In this document: positions 1-12,407 of the stretch, piece after piece | Layout of the letters: each line of letters opens with the position of its first letter | Position numbering within the stretch: the first letter of the stretch is position 1 | Assembly (NCBI GenBank): GCA_907165275.2 | Contig: OU015650.1 | Span: 9,020,001-9,084,000, forward strand | Source of the DNA: Zygaena filipendulae | Taxonomy: Eukaryota > Arthropoda > Insecta > Lepidoptera > Zygaenidae | Length of the DNA stretch: 64,000 nt | Direction: 5' to 3' | The notes under the pieces: generated by a model | The model's input: the letters and a program-made list of their open reading frames with translations, nothing else | Database searches by the model: none | Told to the model about the DNA's origin: nothing | Translations under genes and position numbers: made by a program

Positions 1-358
1 CTGTCTGTCTGTCTGTATGTGCACGCATGGTTCAAAAACTACTGAAGGGATTTTAACCAAACTTGGTAAAATTGTAGTCCATACTCCTGGGCAGGTTATA
101 GGCTAATAGGCTATATAACATTACGCTAAATAACATAGGAGCTGAGCAGTGACGATTAATTTGAAGCAAGTCGGATGAAAATGGGCTTTCGAGCTCGCAT
201 ACGTTTACTCAATCACACAAAAACGGCTAAACGGATTTGGATGAAATTTGGCATGCACGTTGTCAGGGGTAGAGAGAAGCACACAGGGTACTTTTTATGC
301 CGGAATTCCCGCGGGAACTCCGAAATTACCGTGGGTGAAACCGCGGGGCACAGCTAGT
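1..358 (+). repeat. GTGAAACCGCGG-family interspersed repeat
   Basis: Ends CCGCGGGGCACAGCTAGT and begins in a CTGT microsatellite. Nearly the same as 8,996-9,361, so both belong to one subfamily. This family resembles lepidopteran microsatellite-associated interspersed elements; its transposition mechanism is not evident here. Short frames within it are artefacts. Confidence 0.8.
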
Positions 359-376
359 CATTTTATATATATTGTA

Positions 377-600
377 CCAAGCCATCCCGCGCGGTTTCTC
401 GCGATAATTTCGGAGTTTCCGCGGAATTGTTACACATAAACTGCAAGCCCTTTTCACCTCCTTATAGGGGTTGAATTTTCAAAAATCCTTTCTTAGTGCA
501 TACAATATTTGTGCAAAATTTCATGGTTGTAGACCCAGCGGCTTCAGCTGTGCGTTGATCGATCAGTCAGTCAGTCATAAAACAACATTACTATTCGCCT
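377..600 (-). repeat. GTGAAACCGCGG-family repeat, inverted copy
   Basis: Starts CCATCCCGCGCGGTTTCTCG and ends in a CAGT-rich microsatellite; only 19 bp from the copy at 1-358 and opposite to it. Confidence 0.65.
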
Positions 601-1706
601 ACTCGTCCGGGTATCTTTTTATACGCTGTGGATTATTTGCAGAATTTCTCCAGATTTCAGGAGGCTTTATTTGTTTATTACGAGTTAGAGGAGAGGAATT
701 CACTGTCTGAGTTTGTTTGCGTGTCCACTCGGTTCTTATTCATACATTTACGTGACTCATTTTGATGAAGTTTTCATTTTATTTTGGGTACAGTAGATAT
801 TTTTTTCGGTAGATTAATAGAAGAATAATATATTTAAATAGAATAGGAGGTTCCAGGCAAATCCCGTTTACGTAGGCGAAACCACAGAAATAGCCATTAC
901 CTTTATGATAAAAGCTCAAAGGACGCTTCTAGGATTTATTTAGTTTCAATTCGTTGAACGAAAGTGGGCCATCTATTTTATAAGAAGGATTTTCATGTCT
1001 TAAAGAAAATTTAACAAGGCCCTTAAGGGAAAGGAAGGAAATTCAAGTTAATGGATGAGTGTCTGTTGTATAAAAGAATACCTACCTAAGAGAAAAATGC
1101 AGAGTAAAAAGTGTAGTAACAATTTCCCGAATTTGGCTAGATATCTATGACAATAAACAATGACATGCACATATAAGTAAAATAATTAATTTATGAAAAT
1201 AACCCTTATTACACCACATAATTCGCTCTGTTTTCACGATTAAAGCTCACACACATTTCTACCTGAAGCTTATAGGCTTGTTGTGAAATTATTTAGAAAT
1301 ATGACCATTGAAAAATCATTACTACGTCATAATAATTATATTGTTCATTATTTCTCAAAGGTATTTTTTGTGGCCACGCTATACCTACCTATGTGTTATT
1401 TCATCATCAAAATTAATGATTCAAAATTCATTCACAAATTCATTCACCTATGTGTTATTTCATCATCAAAATTTATGATTCAGACAGTTTTAAAGCTTAT
1501 GTCACATGTACCCTACTATTGACGAAAAATAGACGTACAAAACAATGTAAAACTATTTTTAAAAGCGTAATTTTATATTAGAAATGCCAGGCCAGGTATT
1601 AACAATCTGCTTATAAGTAACATGACTGTGGGATTGTTTTAAAGTGCGAAATATTCGCACGGGTCGCAAATATACACAATCATTATGCCCTAACTAAACA
1701 GTAAAT

Positions 1707-1870
1707 TTAGCTAGCTGTGCCCCGTGTGAGGTTTGGGATCAGGAACCTTTGCGGACGCAGACAGAACAACCCGCCAAAGTTTCATCACAACCGGACCAAT
1801 GGTTTCTAAACGCATTATTGAGGACAGACATAGAAACATTCATTTATATTTATATTTTCATTTTTATTTA
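1707..1870 (-). repeat. GTGAAACCGCGG-family repeat, diverged
   Basis: Begins AGCTAGCTGTGCCCCGTG and includes GTTTCATCACAACCGGACCA, the family's degenerate interior. Confidence 0.45.
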
Positions 1871-1875
1871 TATAG

Positions 1876-2040
1876 AAGAAGAAGATTCAAATTTCCAAAA
1901 TATCTTTATTACTTAGGATCGGTACAATCACTTATAATCGTCGAAGTTCTTAAAATTAAATTGAAATTACCGTCAGTTCGGAACGCGCGATCTACTGAGA
2001 AGAACTGACAAGAAACTCAGCAGGGTTGTCTTTTTTATGA
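1876..2040 (-). repeat. LINE 3'-tail-like repeat
   Basis: On the minus strand it ends with an AATAAAGATATTTTGG-like tail; the interior GAAACTCAGCAGGGTTGTC resembles a common lepidopteran non-LTR 3' end. Family not verified. Confidence 0.4.
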
Positions 2041-3859
2041 TGACAATGAGGTACTTAGTTAATAAAACCTACTTATTCAATTGCAAAGCTAATTGAAAAC
2101 TTTATGACATCTTTTATACATATATTTAATAACTATAATATTTGAGTCAGTAGGTACCTACTAACTGGTGCCCTCGATTTCGTAAGTTTGAGTGATATTA
2201 CGATAAAAGTATCCTTTAAGTTGACTCTGATAAAAGGAAATAATAATAAATTTGACAGCCTCATTTGTAGACGGGTAACGGTATAATAAATCGATTGGGA
2301 AACGCGCCAACACTTCGCTGATCAAATAGTATCTTCGCTATTTATGTTTCAGTCATCGCTTAAAATAAACCCAAGTTATTTATACCTACATCGGATATAA
2401 AAGCTCACACATTATTACTACATGTTCGTAAAGTTTACTTATGATCCGTGGCACGTGAGAGGACATTTTACTGTAAATAGCACCATTGATGGGGAGTATT
2501 ACGGATGTCAGGGGAGGAGTGGGGCGAGGCGGACTATAAATAGACGACCGTGAGTAGGACAAGGTCATGCTCCCGGAGCCCCTAGACGGGCTCGCGTCAG
2601 GTATTACTAACATCCTTGTGATACATCTTAACGTATTTGCAACCCCAGCCGAGTGTCGACTTGGTTGTAGGTATTAAAAATGTAGGTGCTTAGCAAAAAT
2701 CTGAGTGCTAATTACCATTTGAAACATAATACTACGATTAGGTAAATACAGGTTCGTCAATCTACTAAAGTTATGTACCTATTTTCATAAAAGCCAATAT
2801 TGATTATAAAATAACAGGCATAATATTATACAGGTGTCCCGTAAATCGACGTCCAGCCAGAACCAAGTGATAGGCTAAGTCATAACAGCTTTTAACAGAA
2901 AAATATAAAATTCTTTGCTTTGCCTATGTTTTGTTTGATCCGCTCATACTTTTTTGTTTGAGCATTCCGAAAGTTGAGTAAATATAGGTAATTATTAAGT
3001 AAAACTTGTTTGGGGAAGATAAGGAATTTTTTTTTACGCCTTAACGCTCTGTATACTGACATGAATAATAATAATATATAATAATACCAACATAGTTTAT
3101 ATAAACCGGTATGACATACAAGTTTCAGGGTACACACTGACGCACCCGTTTTTAAAAGCAGTAGATAATAAAAATATGCTTTAGATGACGTATTGAGCGT
3201 GGCATAAGCGCGTGCAGTTTCCGCTCAGTGTAATGACTAATGTGTTATAATTTTTTTTAGTTAAATATTTATATCGTTCACAACTTTATTGAAAAAGATT
3301 TCAACCGCGCGTAAAGATTACACGCACTAATTTTTTTAGCTTTGCCACATTTTGCGTGTGGGTATACCACGAATTTGAACATTTATTTTATTGCTATCAT
3401 AACTGGCTTCAAAATTTCAGAATGTTTAATAAATCTGATCGTAAAACGGTTTGCTCGTAAATAATAAATCGAAGAGAAAAATATCAAACGTTCATGGTAA
3501 GCGTGGTGTGTTGTGCTTGAGAAATCTAAAGCTTAAAATATTGAAAAAAAAAAAAATGCTTCTAAGCGGGTTGTCGGATTCAATATTCGTCTAAAGTCAG
3601 TTATTTTTACTTTGCACCTGGGATTGTAACTACTTAGACTTATTTGAAACAGTACAGTCCTCAGCGAAAAATTGGGACCTTTTAGAAACTTCTCATCAAG
3701 TCCAATTGTATGGATCTGTGCCGCAAACCCGTAGAGAAACCAGGATCAGGCTCTTTCTTGTAAATAAAATTATGCTAAGTAGGTATACGTACAAAGGCAC
3801 ACCGGAATACATTATTCTGTCTTTTCAACATTATGATTACAACAAAAACTTTTTTTACA
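2041..3859. other. Gene-free stretch
   Basis: AT-rich DNA left of the Tc1 element. Short minus-strand frames (2,386-2,613 and 2,892-3,137) show no recognisable motif or splice context. Nothing else supported. Confidence 0.5.
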
Positions 3860-3861
3860 TA

Positions 3862-3886
3862 CACACATCAACAAAATCTAGGGATA
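3862..3886 (+). repeat. Left terminal inverted repeat of Tc1 element
   Basis: 25 bp, complementary to 5,428-5,452 with one mismatch; a TA lies immediately outside. Confidence 0.88.
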
Positions 3887-4129
3887 TTTTATATTTTTTC
3901 AAATATCTAAAAATCTAAGAAGAATTTTCTGACATAGTAAATGGAAGAATGATAGGTTATTTTAAGGTCTTTAATAAAAAATAAAAAACATTTCGTAATT
4001 TTTTTGTTTTAAATAAAAATGTTAATTTTTATAATTGCCTTAGAAAATTGGTATGATAAGAAATTTCATTTCTTCTCATAAAAGTTTAAATTTTAAATAA
4101 AAATGAAAGAATGTAATAAAATCTAATTA

Positions 4130-5155
4130 TTAATAATCAGTATTGCCACCTCTTACATTAATTACACATCGACATCGATTGTTCATACTTAAAATTAAAT
4201 TGTCAATATCTAGCTGCGGTATGAGGTCCCATGTTCTTTGCAAGTGTTCGTAAAGTTGTTGTTCCGTTGTCAAATTTGGCGGGAAATCTTCCAAAGATTT
4301 CCGTTGTAACATGTCCCATGCATGCTCGATAGGATTTAAGTCGGGCGACTGTGTAGGCCAATCCAAAACTTGAATATCGTGGTCTCGGAGAGCGGCCGCC
4401 ACCAGCCGCGCCGTATGGGAAGGAGCATTATCGTGCATGAGTAGAAATTCCTGGCCCATTTGGATTCTGTGCGGGACAATAACAGGCTCTACTACCTCCT
4501 CGTGGTATTTTTGTGCAGTCATGCTGCCTTGGATCCAAACGAGCTGGGTTCGTCCGCCAAGACGAATTCCTGCCCACACCATGATTGTCCCGCCTTGGTA
4601 TGAGTGGACTTCCTGAGGGTGCCATAAACGGCTAACTCTTCCTGGCGTTCTGCAAACGCGTGTTCTTCGTGAATCCGGATGAAACCCAAACCGGGACTCA
4701 TCGGTGAACAGCACCAAAGACCATTGTTCGTCATTCCATGGTAAATGCACCCGAGCCCACGAAAGCCGCCGACCGCGATTGCCACGTCGCAATGCTGGAA
4801 CACGTAGTGGTCTTCTAGCATGAAGACCAACTTCATGCAACCTTCTTCGCACGGTTTGGTCGCTTACCATCAGCTGGTGGTCCTCCTGGAGCCTTCGGAC
4901 TAGTTGCATCGCTGTGACATTGGGTTGTCTTCTGGCGGTCATTTGGAGAAATCGATCCTGTCTCTGCGTAGTAACACGATATCTACCGGTGTGCTGTTCA
5001 GCCACATCCCCAGTACTGCGATAACGTGACCACAACCTTGATATCACGTTTTGGCTGGTATGTAAGGCCTCAGCAACGACGCGTTTAATAGCACCATTTT
5101 CTAACATGCCCACGGCTCGTAACATTTCATCTCGACTCAAATGAGGACGTGACAT
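4130..5155 (-). CDS. Tc1-like transposase, DD34E, intact
   Basis: 341 aa, full length for Tc1. The N-terminal part is a paired-like helix-turn-helix DNA-binding region (residues about 1-110). The catalytic triad is visible: D152 in LVLFTDESRFG, D242 in LMHDNAPSHTA, and E277 in DLNPIEHAWD, with exactly 34 residues between the second Asp and the Glu. No stop or frameshift. It sits centrally between the inverted ends. Overlapping frames in other registers are shadows. It cuts and pastes the element at TA sites. Confidence 0.95.
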   Translation of the reverse strand: MSRPHLSRDEMLRAVGMLENGAIKRVVAEALHTSQNVISRLWSRYRSTGDVAEQHTGRYRVTTQRQDRFLQMTARRQPNVTAMQLVRRLQEDHQLMVSDQTVRRRLHEVGLHARRPLRVPALRRGNRGRRLSWARVHLPWNDEQWSLVLFTDESRFGFHPDSRRTRVCRTPGRVSRLWHPQEVHSYQGGTIMVWAGIRLGGRTQLVWIQGSMTAQKYHEEVVEPVIVPHRIQMGQEFLLMHDNAPSHTARLVAAALRDHDIQVLDWPTQSPDLNPIEHAWDMLQRKSLEDFPPNLTTEQQLYEHLQRTWDLIPQLDIDNLILSMNNRCRCVINVRGGNTDY

Positions 5156-5427
5156 GACTCTTAAAGCTCACTCGGCCCGATTAATTAAAAAATAAATACA
5201 ATTAATCTCTTTTCATTAATTAATATCAATAAGACAATCTAAATTTTCCTTATTGTAACAAGTAGTAATGACAATTTTGCCGCCGTATAGTTTTTCTTTT
5301 GTTTTTTTTTAATTTAGGTTTTTAAATTTCGAAAATAGAATAAAAGAGGTTTCAATCTGTATATAAACTTTTTATGGAAACTAAAAAGATTTTAAACTAT
5401 AAAGTCGTAAATAAATTAGGATTAAGG

Positions 5428-5452
5428 TATCCCTAGATTCTGTTGATGTGTG
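5428..5452 (-). repeat. Right terminal inverted repeat of Tc1 element
   Basis: Partner of 3,862-3,886; a TA lies immediately outside at 5,453-5,454. Confidence 0.88.
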
Positions 5453-5599
5453 TAAATACTTGCTGACGATTTTCAAAACATTACCTACCTAAATATTCGT
5501 ATTTGATTTACACAGGCACGTAGGTAACTACTGGATCTCTGCAAAAGGTAGATAATATGCATGGTAGTAACAAGTAGGTACCTAATATCTCTGTATATC

Positions 5600-5870
5600 T
5601 ATATAATTATATAAAAATGAATCCCTATTTCCCTTGGTCACGGCAGCACGTTCACGCGTGAACGGCTGAACCAATTTCGCTAATTTTTTTTTGTTGTGTT
5701 TGTTATTGTAAGGAGAAGAATATGAAATAATTTTGGAGTTCCTGCGGAAATTCCGAAAATCACGCTGGTGAATCTGCGGAAAGGTTGGACCGATTTGGAC
5801 GGGTCTTTCACTGCTAATTATAGCTGATTTTATAAGGAGTAAATTACGTGCGTACACACTACATAACAAC
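5600..5870 (+). repeat. GTGAAACCGCGG-family relative
   Basis: Includes GTGAACGGCTGAACCAATTT and a CACGCTGGTGAATCTGCGG block, a variant of the family's 3' edge, then about 60 bp of unmatched sequence. Confidence 0.45.
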
Positions 5871-6171
5871 ACATGTTATATAACATTGTTATATAACTTA
5901 GTCAGGCTCGTTTTTTTTTCGCACACACAGTCGCCCTGCAGCTAGTGAAACGTCCTCTCAGTGACGACATTGTGGATAGCATAGCACTGAAGGACGAGAA
6001 ACAACAATGGTTATAATATAACATTATTATATTGCATTGTTATTCTAATGTGTACACTGTACACTGTACAGTTTTGTTTTGTTTTGCAATGTTGTATAAC
6101 AATTATATATAATGTGAATGTGTTATATTAAGTTATATAACCTGTTACATAGTCTGAACGCACCGATAGGA

Positions 6172-6233
6172 TACTTTGGAGTTCCTGCGGGAATTCCAAA
6201 ACTCACGCAGGTGAAACCGCGGGGCACAGTTAA
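6172..6233 (+). repeat. GTGAAACCGCGG-family 3' fragment
   Basis: Only the 3' edge (GGTGAAACCGCGGGGCACAG) survives. Confidence 0.6.
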
Positions 6234-6696
6234 TAGACAATAAATGTTTTATTCTACTGACTTACGTACGTACATACTTACCTAGTATGTTAAATAATAA
6301 ATATTTAGGTTTAAAATTTACTTGTTCGTGTCTTAAAAAGTTTACTAGTTACCTTAATCAAACAACCTATTCAAATTACAAGCCGGAGACAGGGCAAGAA
6401 GGTTCAGTCATCATACGTTATATCTAATTAATGTTGGTTGTAGATTTACGAGCTCCTCGGTTTAGGAAGGCTTTTAAGGCATTCTCTAATTAAAGGATTA
6501 GTACAAAGATCAAGGTTAGGTTAGAAGGAGCGTTACGATAGACACTTTAATAGCCGTCCCTTGGCGGCACTACAACATGGTTTGGCATCTTACGTTTTTT
6601 GTGATACCTTTGTAGCTACGATAATAAATTTAAAATAGGTAATTCACCAAAGAAAAACTTAGAGAACCGTATATGTCACAGAGGTATTTATCCTTC

Positions 6697-6876
6697 CTAA
6701 TATTATAAATGCGAAAGTGAGTTTGTTTGTTTGTTTGTCACGCTTGGTTTCATTGATCATCATACAATTTTGCATACATGTTCAGGAATACAGAGAAGAA
6801 TATAGGGTACGTTTTCTCCCGGAATTCCCACGGGAACTCCAAAATTACCGCGGGTGAAACCGCGGGAACAGCTAGT
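6697..6876 (+). repeat. GTGAAACCGCGG-family repeat, complete short form
   Basis: The 5' edge TAATATTATAAATGCGAAAG joins a GTTT microsatellite and the 3' edge ends CAGCTAGT: a clean 180-bp short form. Confidence 0.8.
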
Positions 6877-7996
6877 ATTAAAATAAAGAGCTTAATGTAC
6901 CTAACATTAAGCTGTTGTGGTTGTATGGTAGACGTTGGCTAGTTACCGCTGCACTGCGAGATCCAGTTTGAATCCACGATTTCACTGCTGTCACGTGTAT
7001 TATCTTGCACGCACCCTTATTTGTTATATACTGGTACAGCGTATACACTATACAGCTATTTGATTTGCCTTTGGTCTTGTTGCAAAAGAAGTTATTTACT
7101 TCTACTACTAGCTACTACTTTACTTTACTTATTATTTATTCGGTTGTTCGGTGAATAAAATTCGGAAAATAAAGCATGTGTGCTTACTGCTTATAATATG
7201 TGAAAAAGACTGTAATGTGAAATAGACTGTAGTCGAAGTAAACTTTTACTTCTCTATTACTTAGATTTATAAATTTGTTTAAATGTATTATGTGTTGTTT
7301 TTAATTTCCATGTTTACTCGTAATACCTACTTAATCCTAGTCTTATATAATATATCTCGGTGAATCCCTAAATCCTTCGAAGGATCCTATTAAATTGTAA
7401 ATTGTCTATAGAAAATGAAAGATAAATAATCATTATACAGACTTAAATGCGTTATATGTAAGAAAAATGACGTAGTATATGTTTTGGAAAAGTGTATACA
7501 AAATAAACTTTTTTCTTGTGATATGTGAGATTACGTGACTGCCATCCGGGTTGGCTTACATCACCTTCTCTCGACGAAGGCTCTCATTCTCTTCGTTTTA
7601 CCTGAGATACCCAGATTACCCTGAGATCGTTCAAACCTTTTTAATTATGCAACATTCTCTGTTCCTCGAGAAATTAAGCATTTTAATCTTCTCTATTTAA
7701 TTCGTCTCCGAAAATAATTTTCCGCGAATTGAAATTTAAATAATAGTAAAATTGAAATACATTTATTTACTGTTAGTCCTAATTACAATTTTGAATAAGA
7801 TCGGTTAATTACATGAATGTGAAAAAACAGATAAACCCAAAGTTGAAAATTGAAAAATAGATGTAATTTAAAATTGGTTAGGTAAAAGAAAAAAAAAAAC
7901 CTACTTTAACCAATATGGATTACAAGGTAAAAGTAAAAACAATATTACATGAGGAAATTAATATTGATAACAGCACAGAGAACAAACATAGTATTA

Positions 7997-8165
7997 ACTA
8001 GCCGTCCCACGCGGTTTCACCGCGGTAATTTCAAAAATATAGATAAAAAATATAGATAAAACCTTCCTCATGAATCACTCTATCTATTGGTGAAAACCGC
8101 ATGAAATCCGTTGCGTAGTTTTTAAGATCTAAACATAAATAGGGACAGACAGACAGCGGGAAGTG
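7997..8165 (-). repeat. GTGAAACCGCGG-family repeat, inverted
   Basis: Starts ACTAGCCGTCCCACGCGG and ends in a CAGACAGACAG microsatellite; lookalike of 52,381-52,555. Confidence 0.65.
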
Positions 8166-8244
8166 AAATCGCATTACCTAGCCTTGAAAAAATTACTTCT
8201 AGCAATAAGGCCGCCTTTTTGACATTGTCATTCTATTTAATTTA

Positions 8245-8312
8245 TATAAATATTGTAAAAAATCTTTGGTGCAATAAAGTATGTAAATTGTATTGTATTG
8301 TATTGTGTTATG
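8245..8312 (+). repeat. LINE 3' tail with (TTGTA)n end
   Basis: GGTGCAATAAAGTATGTAAA followed by ATTGT repeats is the usual polyadenylation-like end of insect non-LTR elements. Confidence 0.45.
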
Positions 8313-8995
8313 GTACCTACCTAAATATTTGTACAGCAAGGAGCTTTAGAAAAAATACGGAGTATATAGAGTTCACTTCTAGATTTGTCGAGGGACTTTG
8401 AATGTCGTTTTCGACGCAGGTGTGAAAAGGAAAAAAGCTCTCCGTAAGCTTATAGTATACGTATTCATGTAGTCGTTCAAGTGGGCGCGCTGGAGAGTAC
8501 GGGCTTGACTCGCGGGGGCGTGCGGCGAATGGCGAGCGCCGCCGAGCCCGCCACATCCTCCGCATAAAAATTTCCGAGGACCAAACGGCTAACCATCTCT
8601 CTGAATAATGCAGCACCGGGATTTATTTGCATAGTGGTGAAACGTTCAAGACTATCAGTGTGAAGCAAAATTACTGAAATAGGTTTATATAAATATAAAT
8701 AAAAAAATTAGGGAAACTTTGAATTTTTCAAATGATATCACCTCTATGGTTCATAAATCCATTTATAGATAGTTTAAATTACTATTTTAATTACAGATGT
8801 AAAGTGCAGCTACTTAAGGCGCAAAAAATAATATATTAAAAAAAATCCAGCTATATCTATCTATATCTTCTTCTATATACTTATAATAAAACTGTAGAGA
8901 GGTCAATTCTGTACATTGGATTTATATTCAAAATTAATATTGGAGCATGAATGGTGATCGATACTGATGCCAAAAATGCAATCAGTAAATTTTTT

Positions 8996-9361
8996 GTCTG
9001 TCTGTCTGTATGTGCACGCATGGATCAAAAACTACTGAAGGGATTTTAACCAAACTTGGTACGATTGTAGTCCATACTCCTGGGCAGGTTATACATAGGC
9101 TATATAACATAACGCTAAGACACATAGGAGCTGAGGCTTGAGCAGTGACGATAAATTTGAAGCAAGTCGGATGAAAATGCGCTTTCGAGCTCTTATCCTC
9201 GTATACGTTTACTCAATCACGCAAAAACGGCTGAACGGATTTGGATGAAATTTGGCATGCACGTTGTCAGGGGTATAGAGAAGGACATAGGGTACTTTTT
9301 ACCCCGGAATTCCCGCGGGAACTCCCAAATTACCGCGGGTGAAACCGCGGGGCACAGCTAG
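8996..9361 (+). repeat. GTGAAACCGCGG-family repeat, long form
   Basis: Close copy of 1-358 with two small insertions (for example GAGGCTTGAGC near 9,131). Confidence 0.8.
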
Positions 9362-10892
9362 TTAAAAATAATAATAATAGGTTACCTAAATAACTAAATA
9401 CTTACAATTTTTTGACAATCTTTCTGCAGAATTAAAATAATGTGTTCTATATTATGTAATAATAAAATAGTTTTATATAAACCCCTTTTTGGCAGTTCCC
9501 AACTATACTGTTGTCAAGTTTATTTTACATGATGAACATTCGAAATTATTTGAGATTTAATGCCACAAAATATTTTTTCTTTTTGTCAGAAAACTTAGTG
9601 TTGCCGAAAATAATCAAAACTTAAAAATTACAATCTTATAGCACCCATTGTGAGCCGATAAAAAGCGCTTGACCTTTAAAGTCATGAAATTTAAGAGGTG
9701 TTTCTTCCTCGCGACGGAAGCATTAGGTAAGAAAAGATATTCTGAAATTGAATTTCGAGGGGAGGAAGGAGATTAAACTTCTACGTGTATTTACGTGAGT
9801 GCTTGTAAATTGTAACCCGAGACGTGTGGTTTCTCTATTGCTGTATCTAGAAACATATTACACGCTTATGTTATATGTCAAGAAGATTCAAATTATGTAG
9901 ATATATACCTGCATAAATTAGTTTACGAAATAGAAAAATTTTTTGGTGCCTACTGATTTGTTTGAAGAAAGTGTTATTTAATAATAATATATTTTCCTCA
10001 TCCATAAAAATAGTTAGGTATCTAAATCTTCGTTTGAAATAAATTTATAAATAAAATTATTTTGAATTTAATACAGACTTTCATGTTTCCAATTTTATTA
10101 GGCAATTTAAAATAATTGTTTCATGAATAATGGCTGTAGAACAAAAAGAATAAATTATGACGTCAAAGAGGAGTGAAATCATTGTACGAGCTGCAAGAAA
10201 ATTATTGTTTAGTAAAATACCTCATTAGAGTTCATTTAGAGTAGAGTATAATTATACTTTATATGGCTGGTGCTTACAATTAGTAAAAGCGCATCTAATG
10301 GCCGACACAGCCTCGAGCTAACGAGCCGCTCGCTACTCTACGCAATAATGAGGCCCCACAGCTACGCCGCGCTACGCCGTAGCGGGCTGCCGGCATCGTA
10401 TGCCCAAAGGAAGGATCTAATTAAATAGATTTTGTAATTTTGGAAAAGCAATGTGATAAAAAATATTTTTATTTTACAGGAGACTTTTACTTCTAGTTCT
10501 AAACATAAGAGTCCGAATAAACTTTAAAAACCGAAATTTAACATGGTTTTTAAGCTTTGTAAGCTCCTCAACTTCTATTAAAACTAAATACAGATCTTTT
10601 TGTGCACATTATCCGGTGGTTTATAATACGTTAATGTTTTAAATGAACAAATCATTTTCCGAGTTTCTTTTACCTACTACCTACCTTTACCTACCAGGGT
10701 TGGAAAACAAACAGTTTTTTTTATATTTTATAAAACAAACAGTTCAAAATATTTTAAACTAGTGTTTTTTTTTTGTTTTTTGATTTTACTTTTTACCTTT
10801 AAACACTTATTACACTTAACAATTTATCAGACACCAATCTAGGAAATGCGAAGGTGTAATCGAAGTTTCTAAGTTGGTTCCAATTTAGGATC

Positions 10893-11012
10893 AGTGAGTG
10901 AGAGAGAGAGCGAGTGATCACACTACATTAAGATGTACCCTAGAGAAGTCGATTTAGGGTACAATTTAGTGTAGTGTGATTACTCGATCTCTCTCTCTCT
11001 TACTCTGGAAGT
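10893..11012. repeat. Long hairpin, ~50-bp arms
   Basis: The left arm GAGAGAGAGAGCGAGTGATC... and the right arm complement ending TCTCTCTCTCTTAC flank about 10 bp of loop (GAGAAGTCGAT). Possibly a tiny MITE. Confidence 0.65.
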
Positions 11013-11663
11013 AGTGTAATAAGCCCATTAGGGATCAATTTCAAATCAAATATACCCACTAATCCAGTGAATTACTTTCTTTCGATGGCCGACATAGGGA
11101 CTTTCCCCGCGGGACTTTACTGGCGGGGAGTTACCTATTGCAGTGTGCAGTGTATTCAAAAGAACATGTTTTAATTTCAAACCCAAATAAAGTTTTACTT
11201 ATCTTATTAAAATTAATAATTTAAATAAAAATACAACAAAGCCTCAACTTGTAAATTTATTTTAAGCTATTTAGAGTCCAATTCTACATATTTATTCGTT
11301 TGGATTTATTTCCATTCATTTGCAATTAATGGTAGTTTTAAATCCTTGTTTTTTTCTTCATGTTTTAAACTGTGTTTTGAAACACTTAATAAAAACAGTT
11401 TTATCATGGATTAATTGGTCCATGGTTTTATTTCAAAATGTTTTAAACACGGTTTTAGACACGTGTTTTAAAACAACTTGTTTAAATCATGCCAACCCTG
11501 CCTACTACAGTAGTCGGCGTCGTTTGGTCGGTTTCATATTAGCGGACATACATAATATGCAAGAACTTATGAAAAAAAAATCAGAAAGTCCTTCGAGAAA
11601 CCGTGTATCAAACCGGTCCCCAAACAGTGACAGATTGGAGGCCGTCTAGCCATTCGGCTACAA

Positions 11664-11915
11664 TGGCATGTTGTCGGTTTATGAAAATCAAAATTCTAAT
11701 TAGTCCGTCAGTTAATAATAATAGACACGTATATTTTGCTTTATCAAATTAATGAAAATATACGTCCGCATTAAAGTTTAGGAGTGGGGGCTCGTGACGT
11801 CTTTAACCGATATAAGCCCCGCTGAATATATCGTATTTTTTTATAAGTTCCTGTAAAAAAGGAAAAATACGTGTCCAATATTTTTTATTACCTAATCTAC
11901 ATGACGGACTAAATA
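11664..11915 (-). mobile_element. MITE family A copy 1 (truncated, diverged)
   Basis: Shares the CTAATTAGTCCGTCAG and GGAAAAATACGTGTCCAATA blocks with three other copies at 27.2, 50.1 and 62.1 kb. The most diverged copy; its TGACGTCA sites are broken. Confidence 0.65.
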
Positions 11916-12008
11916 CTAAAAGAGAGTTAGGTAGGTAAACAGCGATGTCGTTTTGCAAAGGTATTCCATAATTTTAGACAGTATTTTTATTAAGATTGTA
12001 AGTGACTT

Positions 12009-12226
12009 ACGGCTGCACTCAAAGTCGTTTTAATGATTACTTAATTTTAAGTAAAGATTTTTAAAACGAATCTAAAACTAAACTAAATATAAATTAGTTA
12101 AAAATATTAGTAAAATGCCAATTAATATTGATTTAATGAACGTCTTTGAGTGCGGCAGTTTTGTTTTCAAAATCTTTACTTAAAATAAAGTAATCATTAA
12201 AACGACTGTTAGTGCGGCTGTTAAAA
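12009..12226. mobile_element. Foldback MITE with ~58-bp arms
   Basis: The arms at 12,009-12,066 and 12,167-12,226 are inverted copies (GGCTGCACTCAAAGTCGTTT... and its complement). A shorter relative lies at 16,252-16,380. Confidence 0.7.
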
Positions 12227-12407
12227 ATATAATCACACACCGGCACCGTTATGAATATTACAGACATTTCAGCAAAATGTTTAGCGTAATCGTCTCCACG
12301 TGTCGAAAGTTTTCCCTGAACCACCACAAGCTTATAAAACGATAAAACGTTAAATACTAAACTACTTTTCACAGGTAGTTAAATCCTGTGCCTACAATAC
12401 ACTATAG

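Larger units (their letters stand above)
3862..5452 (-). mobile_element. Complete Tc1-like (Tc1/mariner) DNA transposon
   Basis: A 1,591-bp element bounded by 25-bp inverted ends (CACACATCAACARAATCTAG... and its complement, one mismatch) and by TA dinucleotides at 3,860-3,861 and 5,453-5,454, the target duplication of this superfamily. It carries one uninterrupted transposase frame. Size, ends and gene all fit Tc1, so it may be autonomous or very recently so. Confidence 0.93.
9362..12008. other. Gene-free stretch with one hairpin and one MITE piece
   Basis: AT-rich; holds the hairpin at 10,893-11,012 and the diverged MITE at 11,664-11,915. The frame at 11,320-11,649 is Leu/Asn-rich and has no recognisable domain. 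Confidence 0.5.

Noticed and set aside
4428..4836. Two further minus-strand frames within the transposase
   Set aside because: Alternative registers of the transposase gene; the 341-aa frame carries all the motifs.
8317..8668. Minus-strand Arg/Ala-rich frames considered as catulin exons
   Set aside because: No vinculin-family motif and no matching splice phases.
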